Notes: generated from the sequence alone by a model not told the origin. A stretch of 64,000 nucleotides of DNA from Mycolicibacterium peregrinum (GCF_002102345.1 NZ_LQPP01000015.1:1-64000), one strand, 5' to 3'. Shown: positions 29,801 through 42,300, numbered from the stretch's first letter. A program made the numbers and translations.

Positions 29801-30818
29801 TTTCAACTGCCCGAACTGTGGCCAGCGTCTGGCGTTCGAGAACTCGCTGTGCCTGTCATGCCGCAGTGCGCTGGGTTTCTCCCTCGGCGACATGGCGCTG
29901 TTGGTGATCACCGACACCGGACAGGGTGGCCACGCCGGCGCCGTGGACGAGAAGCAGTACCGGTTGTGCGCGAATCTTCATTTGGCCGAATGTAATTGGC
30001 TGGTACGGATCGGTGAGGATCCGTTGTGCGCGTCGTGCAGGCTGACCAGGACCCGGCCCGCAGATGCCGATACCGCGGCGCTGACGTCATTCGCGGAGGC
30101 CGAGCGGGCCAAGCGCCGGCTGATCGCCGAACTACACGAACTGAAGCTGCCGATCATCGGCCGCGACGAGGATCCTGAATTCGGATTGGCCTTCGACCTG
30201 CTCTCCAGCGAATCCGAGAAGGTCTTCACCGGCCACCACAACGGCGTCATCACACTGGATCTCGCCGAGGGTGACGATGTGCACCGCGAGCAGTTGCGGA
30301 TCGCCATGGACGAGCCGTACCGAACGCTGCTCGGCCATTTCCGTCACGAGATCGGGCACTACTACTTCTATCGTCTGGTGGCGCCGTCACCCGACTATGC
30401 TGCGCGGTTCACTGAACTGTTCGGAGATCCGGACGCCGACTATCAGGCCGCCTTGGACCGGCACTACGAGGACGGGCCGCCGTCGGGTTGGGAGGACGAC
30501 TTCGTCTCGTCCTACGCGACGATGCACGCTGCCGAGGACTGGGCCGAAACCTTCGCCCACTATCTGCACATCCGCGACACCCTCGACACCGCTGCGGCTT
30601 TCGGATTCGCCCCGGCCGGAGGCATCTTCGGCCGGCGTCTGTTGGGCCGGGCCGCGTTCGACACCATCATCGAAATGTGGCTGCCGCTGGCGTGGTCGCT
30701 GAACATGGTGAACCGGTCGATGGGCCACGACGACCTGTACCCGTTCGTGCTGGCACCCGCTGTCCTGGAGAAGATGCGGTTCGTTCACACCGTCATCGAC
30801 GAGGTCACTGCCGGTTGA
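29793..30818 (+). CDS. Zinc-ribbon putative metallopeptidase (Rv2568c-like)
   Basis: A 341-residue protein with an N-terminal zinc ribbon (Cys6, Cys9, Cys20, Cys23), a second Cys group (59, 67, 79, 82) and an HExxH site FRHEIGHYYF (His185, Glu186, His189), as in the putative zinc-binding metallopeptidase family. The ATG at 29793 overlaps the transglutaminase stop by 8 bases. It closes a three-gene operon with the ATP-grasp/alpha-E and transglutaminase genes. The 3' end overlaps the convergent serine hydrolase gene by 14 bases. Probably processes a peptide or protein made or tagged by its partners; this is inference. Confidence 0.85.
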   Translation: MRDFNCPNCGQRLAFENSLCLSCRSALGFSLGDMALLVITDTGQGGHAGAVDEKQYRLCANLHLAECNWLVRIGEDPLCASCRLTRTRPADADTAALTSFAEAERAKRRLIAELHELKLPIIGRDEDPEFGLAFDLLSSESEKVFTGHHNGVITLDLAEGDDVHREQLRIAMDEPYRTLLGHFRHEIGHYYFYRLVAPSPDYAARFTELFGDPDADYQAALDRHYEDGPPSGWEDDFVSSYATMHAAEDWAETFAHYLHIRDTLDTAAAFGFAPAGGIFGRRLLGRAAFDTIIEMWLPLAWSLNMVNRSMGHDDLYPFVLAPAVLEKMRFVHTVIDEVTAG

Positions 30819-32127
30819 GTTCGGCCGCGATCGCGCTGAACATCAGCGACGTTTCCAGCGGCAGGGTATTGAACGGGGGTTCGGCCTGCGGCCAGGTCGA
30901 CCATTGCACCATCACTAGGTTCTGCCGTTGATCGACCATGATCACCTGTCCGAATATGCCCAGCGCCCAGAGGGTTTCGTCCATGCCGGTAGTTCGGGGC
31001 GGCCGCACGTCACCCGCGTCGGCCGCGATGCTGTTGTTCCACCACTGGTACCCGTAGGTGCCCTCAGGATGACTCGGCGTCACCGAGCCTCGCGCCGTCG
31101 TCCAGGTCCGTGCGTCGCGCACCCAACCGTCGGGGAGCGTCCTCGTGCCGTCGCGCAGTTCACCGTCACGCATCACGAACAACCCGAAGCGTCCCCAGTC
31201 GGTCAACGTGGCGTTGAACCCGTGTCCGCCCATGTCATGGCGCCCGAGCTCGTAGGAATGCCAGACACCGTCATCGGCCATGCCGAAGGGTTTCCAGATC
31301 TTGTCCTGCAGGTACGTGGCGAGATTGGTGCCCGTGGCCTTCTCCAGCAGATCACCGAGCAACCAGGCCCCGCCCGTGGTGTACGACCAGACCTCGCCCG
31401 GTGTGACGCCAGGTTTCCGCTTGAGCCCGTGAACCAGCGAGTACACGCACCGGTAGGTGTCTTCAGCCGCCTCGCACGCCGTGAGTTTGGCGAAATCCGA
31501 AGACGGGTCCGTGTAGTCCTCGTTCCACGCGACCCCTGAAGTGTGCGTGATGAGCTGGCGCACGCTGACGCCGTCGAACGCGGTGCCGGCGAAATCGGGC
31601 TCGTACTTGGTCACGGGGTCGTCGAGGGAGGCGATCTTGCCTTCTTTGATTGCGATACCCACGAGCGTGGACACCACGGACTTGCCGACCGACCGCGAGG
31701 TCCACAGCGTGGAAGAGTCGTTTCCGGCGCCGTAGTGCTCGTAGGCGATCTTGCCGTCCTTGAGCACCAGCATCCCGGTGACACTCTGTCGGTTCAGGTA
31801 GTCGTCGAGATCGTGGGTGATGCCGCCGATCGTGTAGGACGCGTCGGTCAGCCGGCGATCGGCCGTGGGCAGTGGGAACGGGTCACCGTGGCGGAACAGA
31901 TCACCGGGGTAGGCCCGGTAGTCGTTGCGGAATCCGACCACCCGCTCCGATTGATTCCAGGTGAGCATGTCCGCGACGTTCGGCAGATCATGATCGCTCG
32001 GCTCGGGGCATACCGTCATTCCCGCGACGCCGCAGTCGGGTTCGGTTCGCGGACTGCACGCGCTCGCCGAAACCATCAACATCAGCGCCGACGCCGCAGC
32101 GAGCGTGCGAGTTAACAGCACGATCAC
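30805..32127 (-). CDS. Beta-lactamase-family serine hydrolase, probable lipoprotein
   Basis: About 440 residues. The N-terminus (VIVLLTRTLAAASALMLMVSASAC) is a lipoprotein-type signal with the modified Cys in SASAC. The catalytic SxxK is SVGK within TSRSVGKSVVS, followed by a tyrosine motif YTTGG and a C-terminal GIFGQVIMV strand, as in class C-type hydrolases and esterases. GTG at 32127 or 32121 are the likely starts; the open frame continues upstream through the DUF3097 region but that is a shadow. It probably acts outside the membrane on an ester, amide or peptide; true beta-lactamase activity is not implied. Confidence 0.83.
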   Translation of the reverse strand: MIVLLTRTLAAASALMLMVSASACSPRTEPDCGVAGMTVCPEPSDHDLPNVADMLTWNQSERVVGFRNDYRAYPGDLFRHGDPFPLPTADRRLTDASYTIGGITHDLDDYLNRQSVTGMLVLKDGKIAYEHYGAGNDSSTLWTSRSVGKSVVSTLVGIAIKEGKIASLDDPVTKYEPDFAGTAFDGVSVRQLITHTSGVAWNEDYTDPSSDFAKLTACEAAEDTYRCVYSLVHGLKRKPGVTPGEVWSYTTGGAWLLGDLLEKATGTNLATYLQDKIWKPFGMADDGVWHSYELGRHDMGGHGFNATLTDWGRFGLFVMRDGELRDGTRTLPDGWVRDARTWTTARGSVTPSHPEGTYGYQWWNNSIAADAGDVRPPRTTGMDETLWALGIFGQVIMVDQRQNLVMVQWSTWPQAEPPFNTLPLETSLMFSAIAAELNRQ

Positions 32128-32178
32128 GATGGTATGTCGCAGCCCCGCTGTCGCCGTAGACGTTTCTAGGATCGCCGC

Positions 32179-33012
32179 GTGACTGATCGCTACGGTTCCG
32201 ACATCCTGTCCCGAAACCCGCACACCCCGAAGCTGACTCGCTCGACCGAACAGCCTGCGGAGAAGGGACTGGTCGTCGAGGACGCCCAGAGCGGTTACGT
32301 CGGTGCCGTCGTGCGGGTCGAGGGTGGTCGGGTGGAGCTCGAAGACCGCAGGGGCAAGGTGCGGACGTTTCCGATGGGCCCGGGCTTCCTGATCGACGGC
32401 AAGCCGGTGAGCCTTGTGGTGCCGAAGCGGACCACCGCACCCGCGCGTACGGCGTCGGGCTCGGTGGCGGTGCCGAACGCCAAGGCCCGCGTAGCGCTGG
32501 CCAGCCGCATCTACGTCGAGGGCCGCCACGATGCCGAGCTCGTCGAGCAGGTGTGGGGAGCCGACCTGCGCATCGAGGGTGTCGTCGTCGAATACCTCGG
32601 CGGCGTCGATGACCTGGCCGACATCGTGGCGGAGTTCGCGCCCGGGCCGGGCCGGCGGCTGGGTGTGCTGGTCGATCACCTGGTTGCCGGATCCAAGGAG
32701 GCCCGCATCGCCGAGGCGGTGCGGCGAGGCCCCGGCGGTGAGCACACCCTGGTGGTCGGACATCCATTCATCGACATCTGGCAGTCCGTCAAACCGGCCC
32801 GGCTCGGGATGAAGGCCTGGCCGACGATCCCGCGCAGCGTGGAGTGGAAGCACGGCATCTGCGAGGCGCTGGGCTGGCCGCACCGGGACCAGGCCGACAT
32901 CGCCCGGGCCTGGCAGCGGATCCGCGGACAGGTGCGCGACTGGAACGACCTGGAGCCCGCACTGATCGGCCGGGTCGAGGAACTCATCGACTTCGTCACC
33001 GCACCGGCGTAG
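32179..33012 (+). CDS. DUF3097 family protein
   Basis: A 277-residue DUF3097 protein, an actinobacterial family of unknown function. The start MTDRYGSDILSRNPH and GYVGAVVRVEGGRVELEDRRGKVRTFPMGPGFLIDGKPV are characteristic. The middle part (SRIYVEGRHDAELVEQVWG, GVLVDHLVAGSKEARIAEAV) resembles Toprim-like nuclease or nucleotide-binding folds, so a nucleic acid role is possible. GTG start. It lies 30 bases upstream of rarA on the same strand. Confidence 0.82.
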   Translation: MTDRYGSDILSRNPHTPKLTRSTEQPAEKGLVVEDAQSGYVGAVVRVEGGRVELEDRRGKVRTFPMGPGFLIDGKPVSLVVPKRTTAPARTASGSVAVPNAKARVALASRIYVEGRHDAELVEQVWGADLRIEGVVVEYLGGVDDLADIVAEFAPGPGRRLGVLVDHLVAGSKEARIAEAVRRGPGGEHTLVVGHPFIDIWQSVKPARLGMKAWPTIPRSVEWKHGICEALGWPHRDQADIARAWQRIRGQVRDWNDLEPALIGRVEELIDFVTAPA

Positions 33013-33042
33013 CTCGTCGCGTCGGCGTGGTAAGCAGAAGGC

Positions 33043-34380
33043 GTGTCCGACGGTTTGTTCGACGTGCCAGGCGACCCGGGGCCGGGTGACCCCGGGTCGC
33101 TCAGCGCACCCGGCACCGCTCCGTTGGCGGTGCGGATGCGCCCCGCCGGCCTCGACGAGGTCGTCGGCCAGTCGCACCTGTTGCAGGCCGGATCGCCCTT
33201 GCGCCGCCTGGTGGAGGGGTCCGGCGCGGCGTCGGTGATCCTGTACGGCCCGCCCGGCACCGGCAAGACCACCCTGGCCTCGCTGATCTCGCAGGCCACC
33301 GGCCGCCGGTTCGAGGCACTCTCGGCGCTCAGCGCCGGGGTCAAAGAGGTCCGCGCCGTGATCGACGTTGCCCGGCGCGCGGCCGTCCACGGCGAACAGA
33401 CCGTGCTGTTCATCGACGAGGTGCACCGCTTCTCCAAGACCCAGCAGGACGCGCTGCTGGCGGCCGTGGAGAACCGGGTCGTGCTGCTGGTCGCGGCCAC
33501 CACGGAGAACCCGTCGTTCTCGGTGGTGGCGCCACTGTTGTCGCGGTCACTGATCCTGCAGTTGCAACCGCTGACCCCACAGGATGTCGAGATCGTGCTG
33601 CGCCGCGCGATTACCGACCCGCGGGGTCTGGGTGGCGCGGTCGAGGTCACCGATGAGGCCGTCGACCTCATGGTGCAGCTCTCCGCCGGTGATGCGCGGC
33701 GCGCGCTGACCGCGCTGGAAGTGGCCGCCGAGCCGGGGCAGCGGGTCACCGTCGAGACCATCGAGCAGTCGCTGGACAAGGCGGCGGTGCGGTACGACCG
33801 GGACGGCGATCAGCACTACGACGTCGTCAGTGCCTTCATCAAATCGGTGCGCGGATCCGACGTCGACGCGGCGTTGCACTACCTGGCCCGCATGCTGGTG
33901 GCGGGGGAGGACCCACGCTTCGTGGCACGCCGGCTGATGATCCTGGCCAGCGAGGACATCGGGATGGCCGATCCGACCGCCTTGCAGACCGCGGTCGCCG
34001 CGGCCCAGACCGTGCAACTGATCGGCATGCCGGAGGCGCAGCTGACGCTGGCGCACGCGACCGTGCACCTGGCCACCGCTCCAAAGTCCAACGCCGTCAC
34101 CACGGCGCTCGGGGCGGCAATGAACGACATCCGGGCCGGCAAGGCGGGGTTGGTGCCACCGCACCTGCGGGACGGCCATTATTCGGGCGCACAGAAACTC
34201 GGCAATGCCGTGGGCTACAAATATGCCCACGATCATCCCGATGGTGTTGTGCCGCAACAGTATCCACCCGACGAGCTGGTAGGGACAGACTATTACCAGC
34301 CGACCGGGCGTGGTTTCGAACGCGAACTCGCAACCCGGGTGGACAAGCTGCGCGCCATCATCCGCCGCGCCCGCCGCTGA
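33043..34380 (+). CDS. rarA: Replication-associated recombination protein A (RarA/MgsA, AAA ATPase)
   Basis: A 445-residue AAA+ ATPase related to RarA/Mgs1/WRNIP1, which acts at stalled replication forks (Rv2559c homologue). Walker A is GPPGTGKTT (residues 69-77), Walker B is LFIDEVHRF, and sensor 1 is [12 protein letters not shown]. The C-terminal half holds the tetramerisation and lid helices ([20 protein letters not shown]). GTG start at 33043. It is followed by a perfect palindrome. Confidence 0.93.
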   Translation: MSDGLFDVPGDPGPGDPGSLSAPGTAPLAVRMRPAGLDEVVGQSHLLQAGSPLRRLVEGSGAASVILYGPPGTGKTTLASLISQATGRRFEALSALSAGVKEVRAVIDVARRAAVHGEQTVLFIDEVHRFSKTQQDALLAAVENRVVLLVAATTENPSFSVVAPLLSRSLILQLQPLTPQDVEIVLRRAITDPRGLGGAVEVTDEAVDLMVQLSAGDARRALTALEVAAEPGQRVTVETIEQSLDKAAVRYDRDGDQHYDVVSAFIKSVRGSDVDAALHYLARMLVAGEDPRFVARRLMILASEDIGMADPTALQTAVAAAQTVQLIGMPEAQLTLAHATVHLATAPKSNAVTTALGAAMNDIRAGKAGLVPPHLRDGHYSGAQKLGNAVGYKYAHDHPDGVVPQQYPPDELVGTDYYQPTGRGFERELATRVDKLRAIIRRARR

Positions 34381-34395
34381 CCATTCCCGACGAAA

Positions 34396-34433
34396 ACCAC
34401 GGTCCCGGTTGAATATTCAACCGGGACCGTGGT
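34396..34433. terminator. 38-base perfect palindrome between convergent genes
   Basis: The 19 bases 34396-34414 are the exact reverse complement of 34415-34433, centred on GAAT|ATTC. It lies between the rarA stop (34380) and the convergent GlsB/YeaQ-like stop (34448). Best explained as a bidirectional terminator. Confidence 0.75.
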
Positions 34434-34447
34434 GCGGGGACAGCTGG

Positions 34448-34756
34448 TCAGCGAAGCAGGCCGGACCGTCGGGTTCCGAGGATGCCGGTCCTTCTGCGTC
34501 CCATGAGAGCCGATATCAGGGCCACTCCGAGTGCGGCAACGACGACCTGGACGAGGAGCTCGAGCCAGTCGACGCCGCTGGTCGCCGTCGGGACGCCCAT
34601 GGCGCGTGCGAGTGCGGTACCGATGAACGCGGAGACGATTCCGACCAGGATCGTCACCAGAATGCCGATGGGTTGTCTGCCGGGAACGATCAGCCGGCCG
34701 ATCACGCCGACGACAATGCCGATCAGGATCGCGCTGATGATGCCGGTGATGGTCAT
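34448..34756 (-). CDS. GlsB/YeaQ/YmgE family small membrane protein
   Basis: A 102-residue membrane protein with about three hydrophobic helices: ITGIISAILIGIVVGVIGRLI, ILVTILVGIVSAFIGTALARAM, and LLVQVVVAALGVALISALM, then a basic tail. This is the transglycosylase-associated/GlsB family, often stress-induced, with unknown biochemical role. The ATG at 34756 has GGAGGAG directly upstream. Convergent with rarA across a palindrome. Confidence 0.85.
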   Translation of the reverse strand: MTITGIISAILIGIVVGVIGRLIVPGRQPIGILVTILVGIVSAFIGTALARAMGVPTATSGVDWLELLVQVVVAALGVALISALMGRRRTGILGTRRSGLLR

Positions 34757-34845
34757 TTCTCCTCCAGGGCTGTGTTGGGCTGGAGGGGAGATACCCCGGG
34801 CGATCACCGTCCAAACGGTGCCGTCAATTCTGGACGCGTTCTCGG

Positions 34846-35466
34846 TCAGGCCATCTCGGGTACCCGCAGGTGAGCCAGCACGAGTTCGAACTCGCCGACG
34901 TCGATCTGATCGGCGCTCAGGTCGCGCAGCCGCGCCGTACGCAACGCCCTGGCCTGATCGCGGTTGTGGTCCATCGCGTCGGCACTGTCGAAGGTGGCTG
35001 AGGACACCGCCCGACCCGACCCGCGGTCGAGCATCAGGCTGGCACTGCAGAATCCCTCGAGATCCTCCATCGCAGGCAATACCGAGCTCCGGTAGAAGTC
35101 CACGGCCCGGTCGAACAGTTCGGGGCGGGTTCGCAGCCATGTCGCCCGCACACAGGCGCCCGGCCCGGAGTACTGCTCGCGATGAACCACCGCGATCTCC
35201 CATTCGTCGACCGTGGCGGTGCCGGCGAACGTCTCCACCACCCGATGGCGCATCGGCGCTACCGCGGCGGCACTGGCATGCATGGCCTCTTCGGACCGCC
35301 ACGCCGTCGTGAGGACACACTGGCCTGATTCCCGGTCCACCATCAGGGACAGGCCGACGCAGCCCTCGACATCGTCGAGGGCCGGCATCACCTCGTCGCG
35401 GATATGGGTGATGCCGGCGTCGATCGCCTTGGTGCGCGCCGCGATCGTGGTTGAACGTGCGAACAC
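34846..35466 (-). CDS. Two-repeat ABM-like protein (Rv2557/Rv2558-like)
   Basis: A 206-residue protein made of two similar halves: HIRDEVMPALDDVEGCVGLSLMVDRESGQCVLTTAW (about 21-56) and FYRSSVLPAMEDLEGFCSASLMLDRGSGRAVSSATF (about 123-158), each like an antibiotic-biosynthesis-monooxygenase ferredoxin fold. It corresponds to the Rv2557/Rv2558 pair found at this place in M. tuberculosis, reported as starvation-linked. GTG start at 35466 with AGGGGTGG upstream. Divergent from yjbQ. Enzymatic activity is not established. Confidence 0.8.
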   Translation of the reverse strand: MFARSTTIAARTKAIDAGITHIRDEVMPALDDVEGCVGLSLMVDRESGQCVLTTAWRSEEAMHASAAAVAPMRHRVVETFAGTATVDEWEIAVVHREQYSGPGACVRATWLRTRPELFDRAVDFYRSSVLPAMEDLEGFCSASLMLDRGSGRAVSSATFDSADAMDHNRDQARALRTARLRDLSADQIDVGEFELVLAHLRVPEMA

Positions 35467-35581
35467 GATCCACCCCTTCCTGCCAGGGCAGCGCCCCGGT
35501 GGCGCCACCGGTTCCACTACCACCATCCTCTGGTGCGCCGGAGGTGGCAATGGGTCGGCGTGTGCCTCGTAGGCTGGGCAG

Positions 35582-35983
35582 ATGGACACCGACGTGATCG
35601 ACGTGGACACCTCGCGGCGTCGCATCGTCGACCTCACCGACGAGGTACGGCAGTTTTGCGGCGCGCACCGCGACGGCCTGTGCAATGTGTTCGTGCCGCA
35701 CGCCACCGCGGGGGTGGCCATCATCGAGACGGGTGCCGGCTCGGATGACGACCTACTCGATACCCTGGAACGGTTGTTGCCGCGCGATGACCGCTACCGG
35801 CACAGCCACGGCTCGTTCGGCCATGGCTCAGATCACGTGCTGCCTGCGCTGGTGTCACCGTCGGTGACGCTGCCGGTCCAGGCAGGCCGCCCGCTGCTGG
35901 GAACCTGGCAGAGCGTGGTGCTGGTCGATCTGAACCGCGACAACCCGCAACGCCACGTGCGGCTGAGCTTTCTGGGGGCGTGA
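35582..35983 (+). CDS. yjbQ: YjbQ family protein (secondary thiamine-phosphate synthase-like)
   Basis: A 133-residue YjbQ/UPF0047 protein, Rv2556c homologue. FVPHATAGVAIIE, HSHGSFGHGSDHVLPALVSPSVTLPV and GTWQSVVLVDLNRDNPQRHV are the conserved blocks. The family is annotated as secondary thiamine-phosphate synthase from genetic complementation, but its physiological role is unclear. It precedes alaS by about 108 bases on the same strand. Confidence 0.9.
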   Translation: MDTDVIDVDTSRRRIVDLTDEVRQFCGAHRDGLCNVFVPHATAGVAIIETGAGSDDDLLDTLERLLPRDDRYRHSHGSFGHGSDHVLPALVSPSVTLPVQAGRPLLGTWQSVVLVDLNRDNPQRHVRLSFLGA

Positions 35984-36091
35984 CGTTCGTCGCCTTTTCG
36001 GGGTGAACGCGCAGAACGGTAATGTAAAGCGGTCTAACTGGTAGTTGCCTGCGCAACCCCAGCCACCCACGAACACGAGGACACGAGCAAC

Positions 36092-38782
<2,691 letters not shown>

Positions 38783-38786
38783 CGTC

Positions 38787-39305
38787 GTGTCCGACACGGT
38801 CGACGACCGGCTACCGGACCGCCCAGGGGACGATGACCCCGGACGTGGCCGGCGCATCGGCGTCGACGTCGGCACCGTGCGCATCGGTGTGGCCAGTTGC
38901 GATCCCGACGGGATACTGGCGACCCCGGTCGAGACCGTTCAGCGGGACAAGCGCGACCGGTCGGGCAAACATCTGCGCAGACTGGTGGCGCTGATCGGCG
39001 AATACGAGGCCGTCGAGGTCGTCGTCGGACTGCCGCGCACGCTCGCCGACCGGGCCGGCAGCTCAGCCGTCGACGCCATCGAACTCGCGGATCTGCTGGC
39101 CCGCCGGATCGCTCCGATACCGGTGCGGTTGGCTGACGAGCGGCTCACTACTGTGTCGGCGCAACGGTCGTTGCGCGAAGCGGGGGTTCGGGCAAAGGGA
39201 CAGAAAGCGATGATCGACCAGGCAGCTGCGGTTGGCATTCTGCAGTCCTGGCTGGATCAGCGACGTGCGGCTCTGGCTGCGCGCGGAGAGGGCATGGATG
39301 GCTGA
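38787..39305 (+). CDS. ruvX: Putative Holliday junction resolvase / pre-16S rRNA nuclease (YqgF)
   Basis: A 172-residue RNase H-fold protein. [15 protein letters not shown] contains the first catalytic Asp, [16 protein letters not shown] the middle block, and [17 protein letters not shown] the later acidic site. The family was named as a Holliday junction resolvase, and in E. coli processes 16S rRNA. GTG start 4 bases after alaS; overlaps mltG by 8 bases. Confidence 0.92.
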   Translation: MSDTVDDRLPDRPGDDDPGRGRRIGVDVGTVRIGVASCDPDGILATPVETVQRDKRDRSGKHLRRLVALIGEYEAVEVVVGLPRTLADRAGSSAVDAIELADLLARRIAPIPVRLADERLTTVSAQRSLREAGVRAKGQKAMIDQAAAVGILQSWLDQRRAALAARGEGMDG

Positions 39306-40542
39306 GAAGTGGGGTGCCGACAAGGCCCAGCCCGAGGTGGTCGGACCACCGCGCCGCGGGCTGAGCAAGGCCGAGCGGGCCCGCAAAGCCCGCAAGGACC
39401 GGAAGCGACGCACCACCAGGGGCTTCTCACTCGCCGTGCTCATCATGGTGGTGATCGGTGCGGTATTCCTGGGGTCCAAGCTGTGGCACAACATGTCCGG
39501 TAGCTCCGGCGACTATGCGGGCGACGGGGTTGCCGATGTCGTCATCCAGGTACACGACGGCGATTCCACGACAGCCATCGCCAAGACCTTGCAGGACAAG
39601 AAGGTGGTCGCCACGGTCAAGGCGTTCGTCGAGGCAGCCCACAAGAATGAGGCGATCTCGGCGATCCAGCCCGGCTTCTACAAGGTGCGCACCGAGATTC
39701 CGGCGGCCAATGCCGTTGAACGCCTGGCTGATCCGGATAATCGGGTGGGCAAACTCACCATCCCGGAGGGGCGCCAGCTCGACGACACAGCCGATGTGAA
39801 GACCAAGGCCGTCACCGAAGGCATCTTCACGCTGATCTCCCAGGCCTCCTGCGTCGAACTCGACGGCGAGAAACGGTGTGTGCCGGTCGATGAGCTCCGG
39901 GCGGCGGCGCAATCGGCACCGGCGGCCGCGTTGGCGGTACCCGAATGGGCGGCGGCTCCGGTCGCGGCGATGCCCAACGACCACCGACGGCTGGAGGGGC
40001 TGATCGCGCCCGGCACCTGGAATGTCGACCCCGCGGGGACTCCGCAGGACATCCTCTCCACCCTGATCGGCGGCAGCGCGACCGTCTACACCCAGAGCGG
40101 TCTGCTCGACACCGCCGCGGCCATGCAGATGTCGCCCTATCAGATCCTCACCGTCGGATCCCTGGTGCAACGCGAAGCCAAACCGCAGGACTTCGACAAG
40201 GTTGCCCGGGTGATCTACAACCGGCTGGCCGAACACCGCAAGCTGGAGTTCGACTCGACCGTGAACTACCCGCTGGACCGCCAGGAAGTGGCGACCACCG
40301 ATGACGACCGCGCCAAGACCACCCCGTGGAATACCTATATGAGTCAAGGGCTTCCGCAGACACCGATCTGCTCGCCGGGCACTGACGCACTGGCCGCGGC
40401 CGAGCATCCGGCGGCGGGGGACTGGTTGTACTTCGTGACCATCGACCTGCAGGGCACCACGCTGTTCACCCGTGACTACGACCAGCATCTGGCCAACATC
40501 GAACAGGCGCAGCACAACGGTGTCCTCGACAGTGCCAGATAG
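39298..40542 (+). CDS. mltG: Endolytic murein transglycosylase MltG (YceG)
   Basis: A 414-residue inner-membrane enzyme that cleaves nascent glycan strands during peptidoglycan synthesis (Rv2553c homologue). A basic N-terminus ([20 protein letters not shown]) precedes one transmembrane helix ([21 protein letters not shown], about residues 42-62). The catalytic domain has [27 protein letters not shown], containing the catalytic Glu, and [16 protein letters not shown]. The ATG at 39298 overlaps ruvX. Overlaps aroE by 11 bases. Confidence 0.95.
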   Translation: MAEKWGADKAQPEVVGPPRRGLSKAERARKARKDRKRRTTRGFSLAVLIMVVIGAVFLGSKLWHNMSGSSGDYAGDGVADVVIQVHDGDSTTAIAKTLQDKKVVATVKAFVEAAHKNEAISAIQPGFYKVRTEIPAANAVERLADPDNRVGKLTIPEGRQLDDTADVKTKAVTEGIFTLISQASCVELDGEKRCVPVDELRAAAQSAPAAALAVPEWAAAPVAAMPNDHRRLEGLIAPGTWNVDPAGTPQDILSTLIGGSATVYTQSGLLDTAAAMQMSPYQILTVGSLVQREAKPQDFDKVARVIYNRLAEHRKLEFDSTVNYPLDRQEVATTDDDRAKTTPWNTYMSQGLPQTPICSPGTDALAAAEHPAAGDWLYFVTIDLQGTTLFTRDYDQHLANIEQAQHNGVLDSAR

Positions 40543-41347
40543 GTCAGACGGCGCAGGCCGGCGCGCGGCTGTTCTCGGCTCGCCGATCACCCATTCGCGC
40601 TCGCCGCAGCTGCACCTCGCTGCCTACCGGGCGCTGGGGCTGACATCGTGGACGTACGAGCGCATCGAGTGCACCGCAGAACAACTGCCGGGCCTCGTCG
40701 GCGCGCTCGGCCCGGAATGGGTCGGGCTGTCGGTCACCATGCCCGGCAAGTTCGCTGCCCTGGAATTCGCCGATCAACGCACCGACCGCGCCCAGCTGGT
40801 GGGCTCGGCCAACACCCTGGTCCGGATGCCGACCGGTGGCTGGCGAGCCGACAACACCGATGTCGACGGGGTCACCGGAGCGCTCGGTACGGCCGGCGAT
40901 TCGGCATTGGTCATCGGATCCGGTGGCACTGCCCCGGCCGCCGTGGTCGCTTTGGCCGAACTCGGCGTGCAGCAGATCACCATCGTGGCGCGCGACGAGG
41001 GTAAGGCCTCAAGGCTGGTGGATCTTGCCGGTCGCTGTGGGGCGCACAGCAGTTGGTGCGACATCGGCAGTGCAGCTCTGACCGATGCGGTGGCCGGCGC
41101 GGACTCGGCGGTCAGCACCATTCCGGCCGACGCGGCGGCGGTATACGCAGACACGCTGGCTCGGGTGCCGCGCCTACTCGACGCGATCTACGACCCGTGG
41201 CCGACGCCCCTGGCCAGGGCTGTCGAGGCGGCGGGCGGCGAGGCGATCAACGGGCTGCAGATGCTGCTGAACCAGGCCTTCGCTCAGGTGGAACAGTTCA
41301 CCGGGATGCCCGCTCCCAAAGAGGCGATGCGCGCCGCGTTGGGGTGA
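40532..41347 (+). CDS. aroE: Shikimate dehydrogenase
   Basis: A 271-residue enzyme of the shikimate pathway reducing 3-dehydroshikimate to shikimate with NADPH. The N-terminal site GSPITHSRSPQLHLAAYRALG, VTMPGKF (catalytic Lys) and WRADNTDVDG are conserved. The nucleotide site GSGGTAPAAV and a closing INGLQMLLNQAFAQVEQFTG follow. GTG at 40532 lies within the end of mltG. Two lines of context support it: mltG upstream as in M. tuberculosis, and aroC-aroK-aroB about 2 kb downstream. Confidence 0.93.
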   Translation: MPDRSDGAGRRAAVLGSPITHSRSPQLHLAAYRALGLTSWTYERIECTAEQLPGLVGALGPEWVGLSVTMPGKFAALEFADQRTDRAQLVGSANTLVRMPTGGWRADNTDVDGVTGALGTAGDSALVIGSGGTAPAAVVALAELGVQQITIVARDEGKASRLVDLAGRCGAHSSWCDIGSAALTDAVAGADSAVSTIPADAAAVYADTLARVPRLLDAIYDPWPTPLARAVEAAGGEAINGLQMLLNQAFAQVEQFTGMPAPKEAMRAALG

Positions 41348-41370
41348 GCCTCGCTCGTAGGGTGGCGAAC

Positions 41371-42249
41371 ATGATCCAGACTGGCCAACCGCGCCGTGTC
41401 GGTGTGGTGTTTCGCCCCGACCGCTCACCCGCGAGCCTGCCCCGCGCGGCGGATGCCGCACAACGAGCCGGTATCGACGAACTCTGGCTGTGGGAAGACT
41501 GTTTCATGCAGGGCGGCATCGCGCAGGCCGCTGTTGCGCTCGCGTGCAGCGACACGTTGACCGTGGGTATCGGCGTGCTGCCGGCGCCGTTGCGCAACGT
41601 GGTGTCCGCAGCGATGGAGATTGCGACGCTGGCCACGATCTACCCCGGCCGGGTTCGGGTCGGAATCGGTCACGGCGTGCAGGCCTGGATGCGCCAGGCC
41701 GGGGCCGCGGTGCCGTCCCCGCTCACGCTCCTGCGCGAATACCACTCTGCGCTCCGGCGATTGCTCGCCGGCCAAGCGGTGAGTACCGAAGGCCGGTTAG
41801 TGCGTCTCGATGGCGTGCAGCTGGATTGGGTTCCGCCCCAACGCGTTCCGTTGCTGATCGGCGGTACCGGGCCGAAGACGCTGCGGCTCGCCGGCGAGAT
41901 CGCCGATGGTGTGATCATCGATAGCACCAATACGCCAGAGTCTGCGGGTGAATCACTCGGTCACGTCGCTGCCGGGCAGGCCGAGCGGGACCGTGTGACG
42001 GAATTCGCGGCTGTGCAGTACCTGGCGTGTGTGCCGGGTGCGGACGGACGGCGACGTCTCGACGACGAGGCGGTGACGCGCGGACTGCCAGCCGGTTATG
42101 GCGTCGGTGGAACCGTCGACGAGATCGTCGCCGGCATCGCCGATTACGCCGCCCAGACCGTGGTGCTCCAGCCGCTGGGTCCGCACGTCGATTTCGACAG
42201 CTTCGCCCAAACGGCGGGTGCGGTGGCGGCCGCGCTGCGCGCGGGCTGA
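41371..42249 (+). CDS. LLM class (F420-dependent type) oxidoreductase
   Basis: A 292-residue luciferase-like protein. GIDELWLWEDCFMQGGIAQAAVAL, TLTVGIGVLPAPLRNVVSAAMEIATLATIYPGRVRVGIGHG (split across the barrel) and PLLIGGTGPKTLRLAGEIADGVII are family blocks. The ATG at 41371 lies 23 bases after aroE. It is inserted between aroE and the prepilin peptidase relative to M. tuberculosis, as I recall that order. F420 use is likely in mycobacteria; substrate unknown. Confidence 0.87.
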   Translation: MIQTGQPRRVGVVFRPDRSPASLPRAADAAQRAGIDELWLWEDCFMQGGIAQAAVALACSDTLTVGIGVLPAPLRNVVSAAMEIATLATIYPGRVRVGIGHGVQAWMRQAGAAVPSPLTLLREYHSALRRLLAGQAVSTEGRLVRLDGVQLDWVPPQRVPLLIGGTGPKTLRLAGEIADGVIIDSTNTPESAGESLGHVAAGQAERDRVTEFAAVQYLACVPGADGRRRLDDEAVTRGLPAGYGVGGTVDEIVAGIADYAAQTVVLQPLGPHVDFDSFAQTAGAVAAALRAG

Positions 42250-42300
42250 CCTGCAAAAGAAGCGCGTTGGCGGGGCGGTGGCTGCGCTTAGCCTCGACTG

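Noticed and set aside
30805..33426. An 873-residue frame joining the serine hydrolase to upstream sequence
   Set aside because: The upstream part is antisense to DUF3097 and rarA, and a lipoprotein signal starts at about 32127.
36010..36060. Promoter -10 element (TAATGT) before alaS
   Set aside because: Position is plausible, but no -35 partner or other support is visible, so I did not list it.
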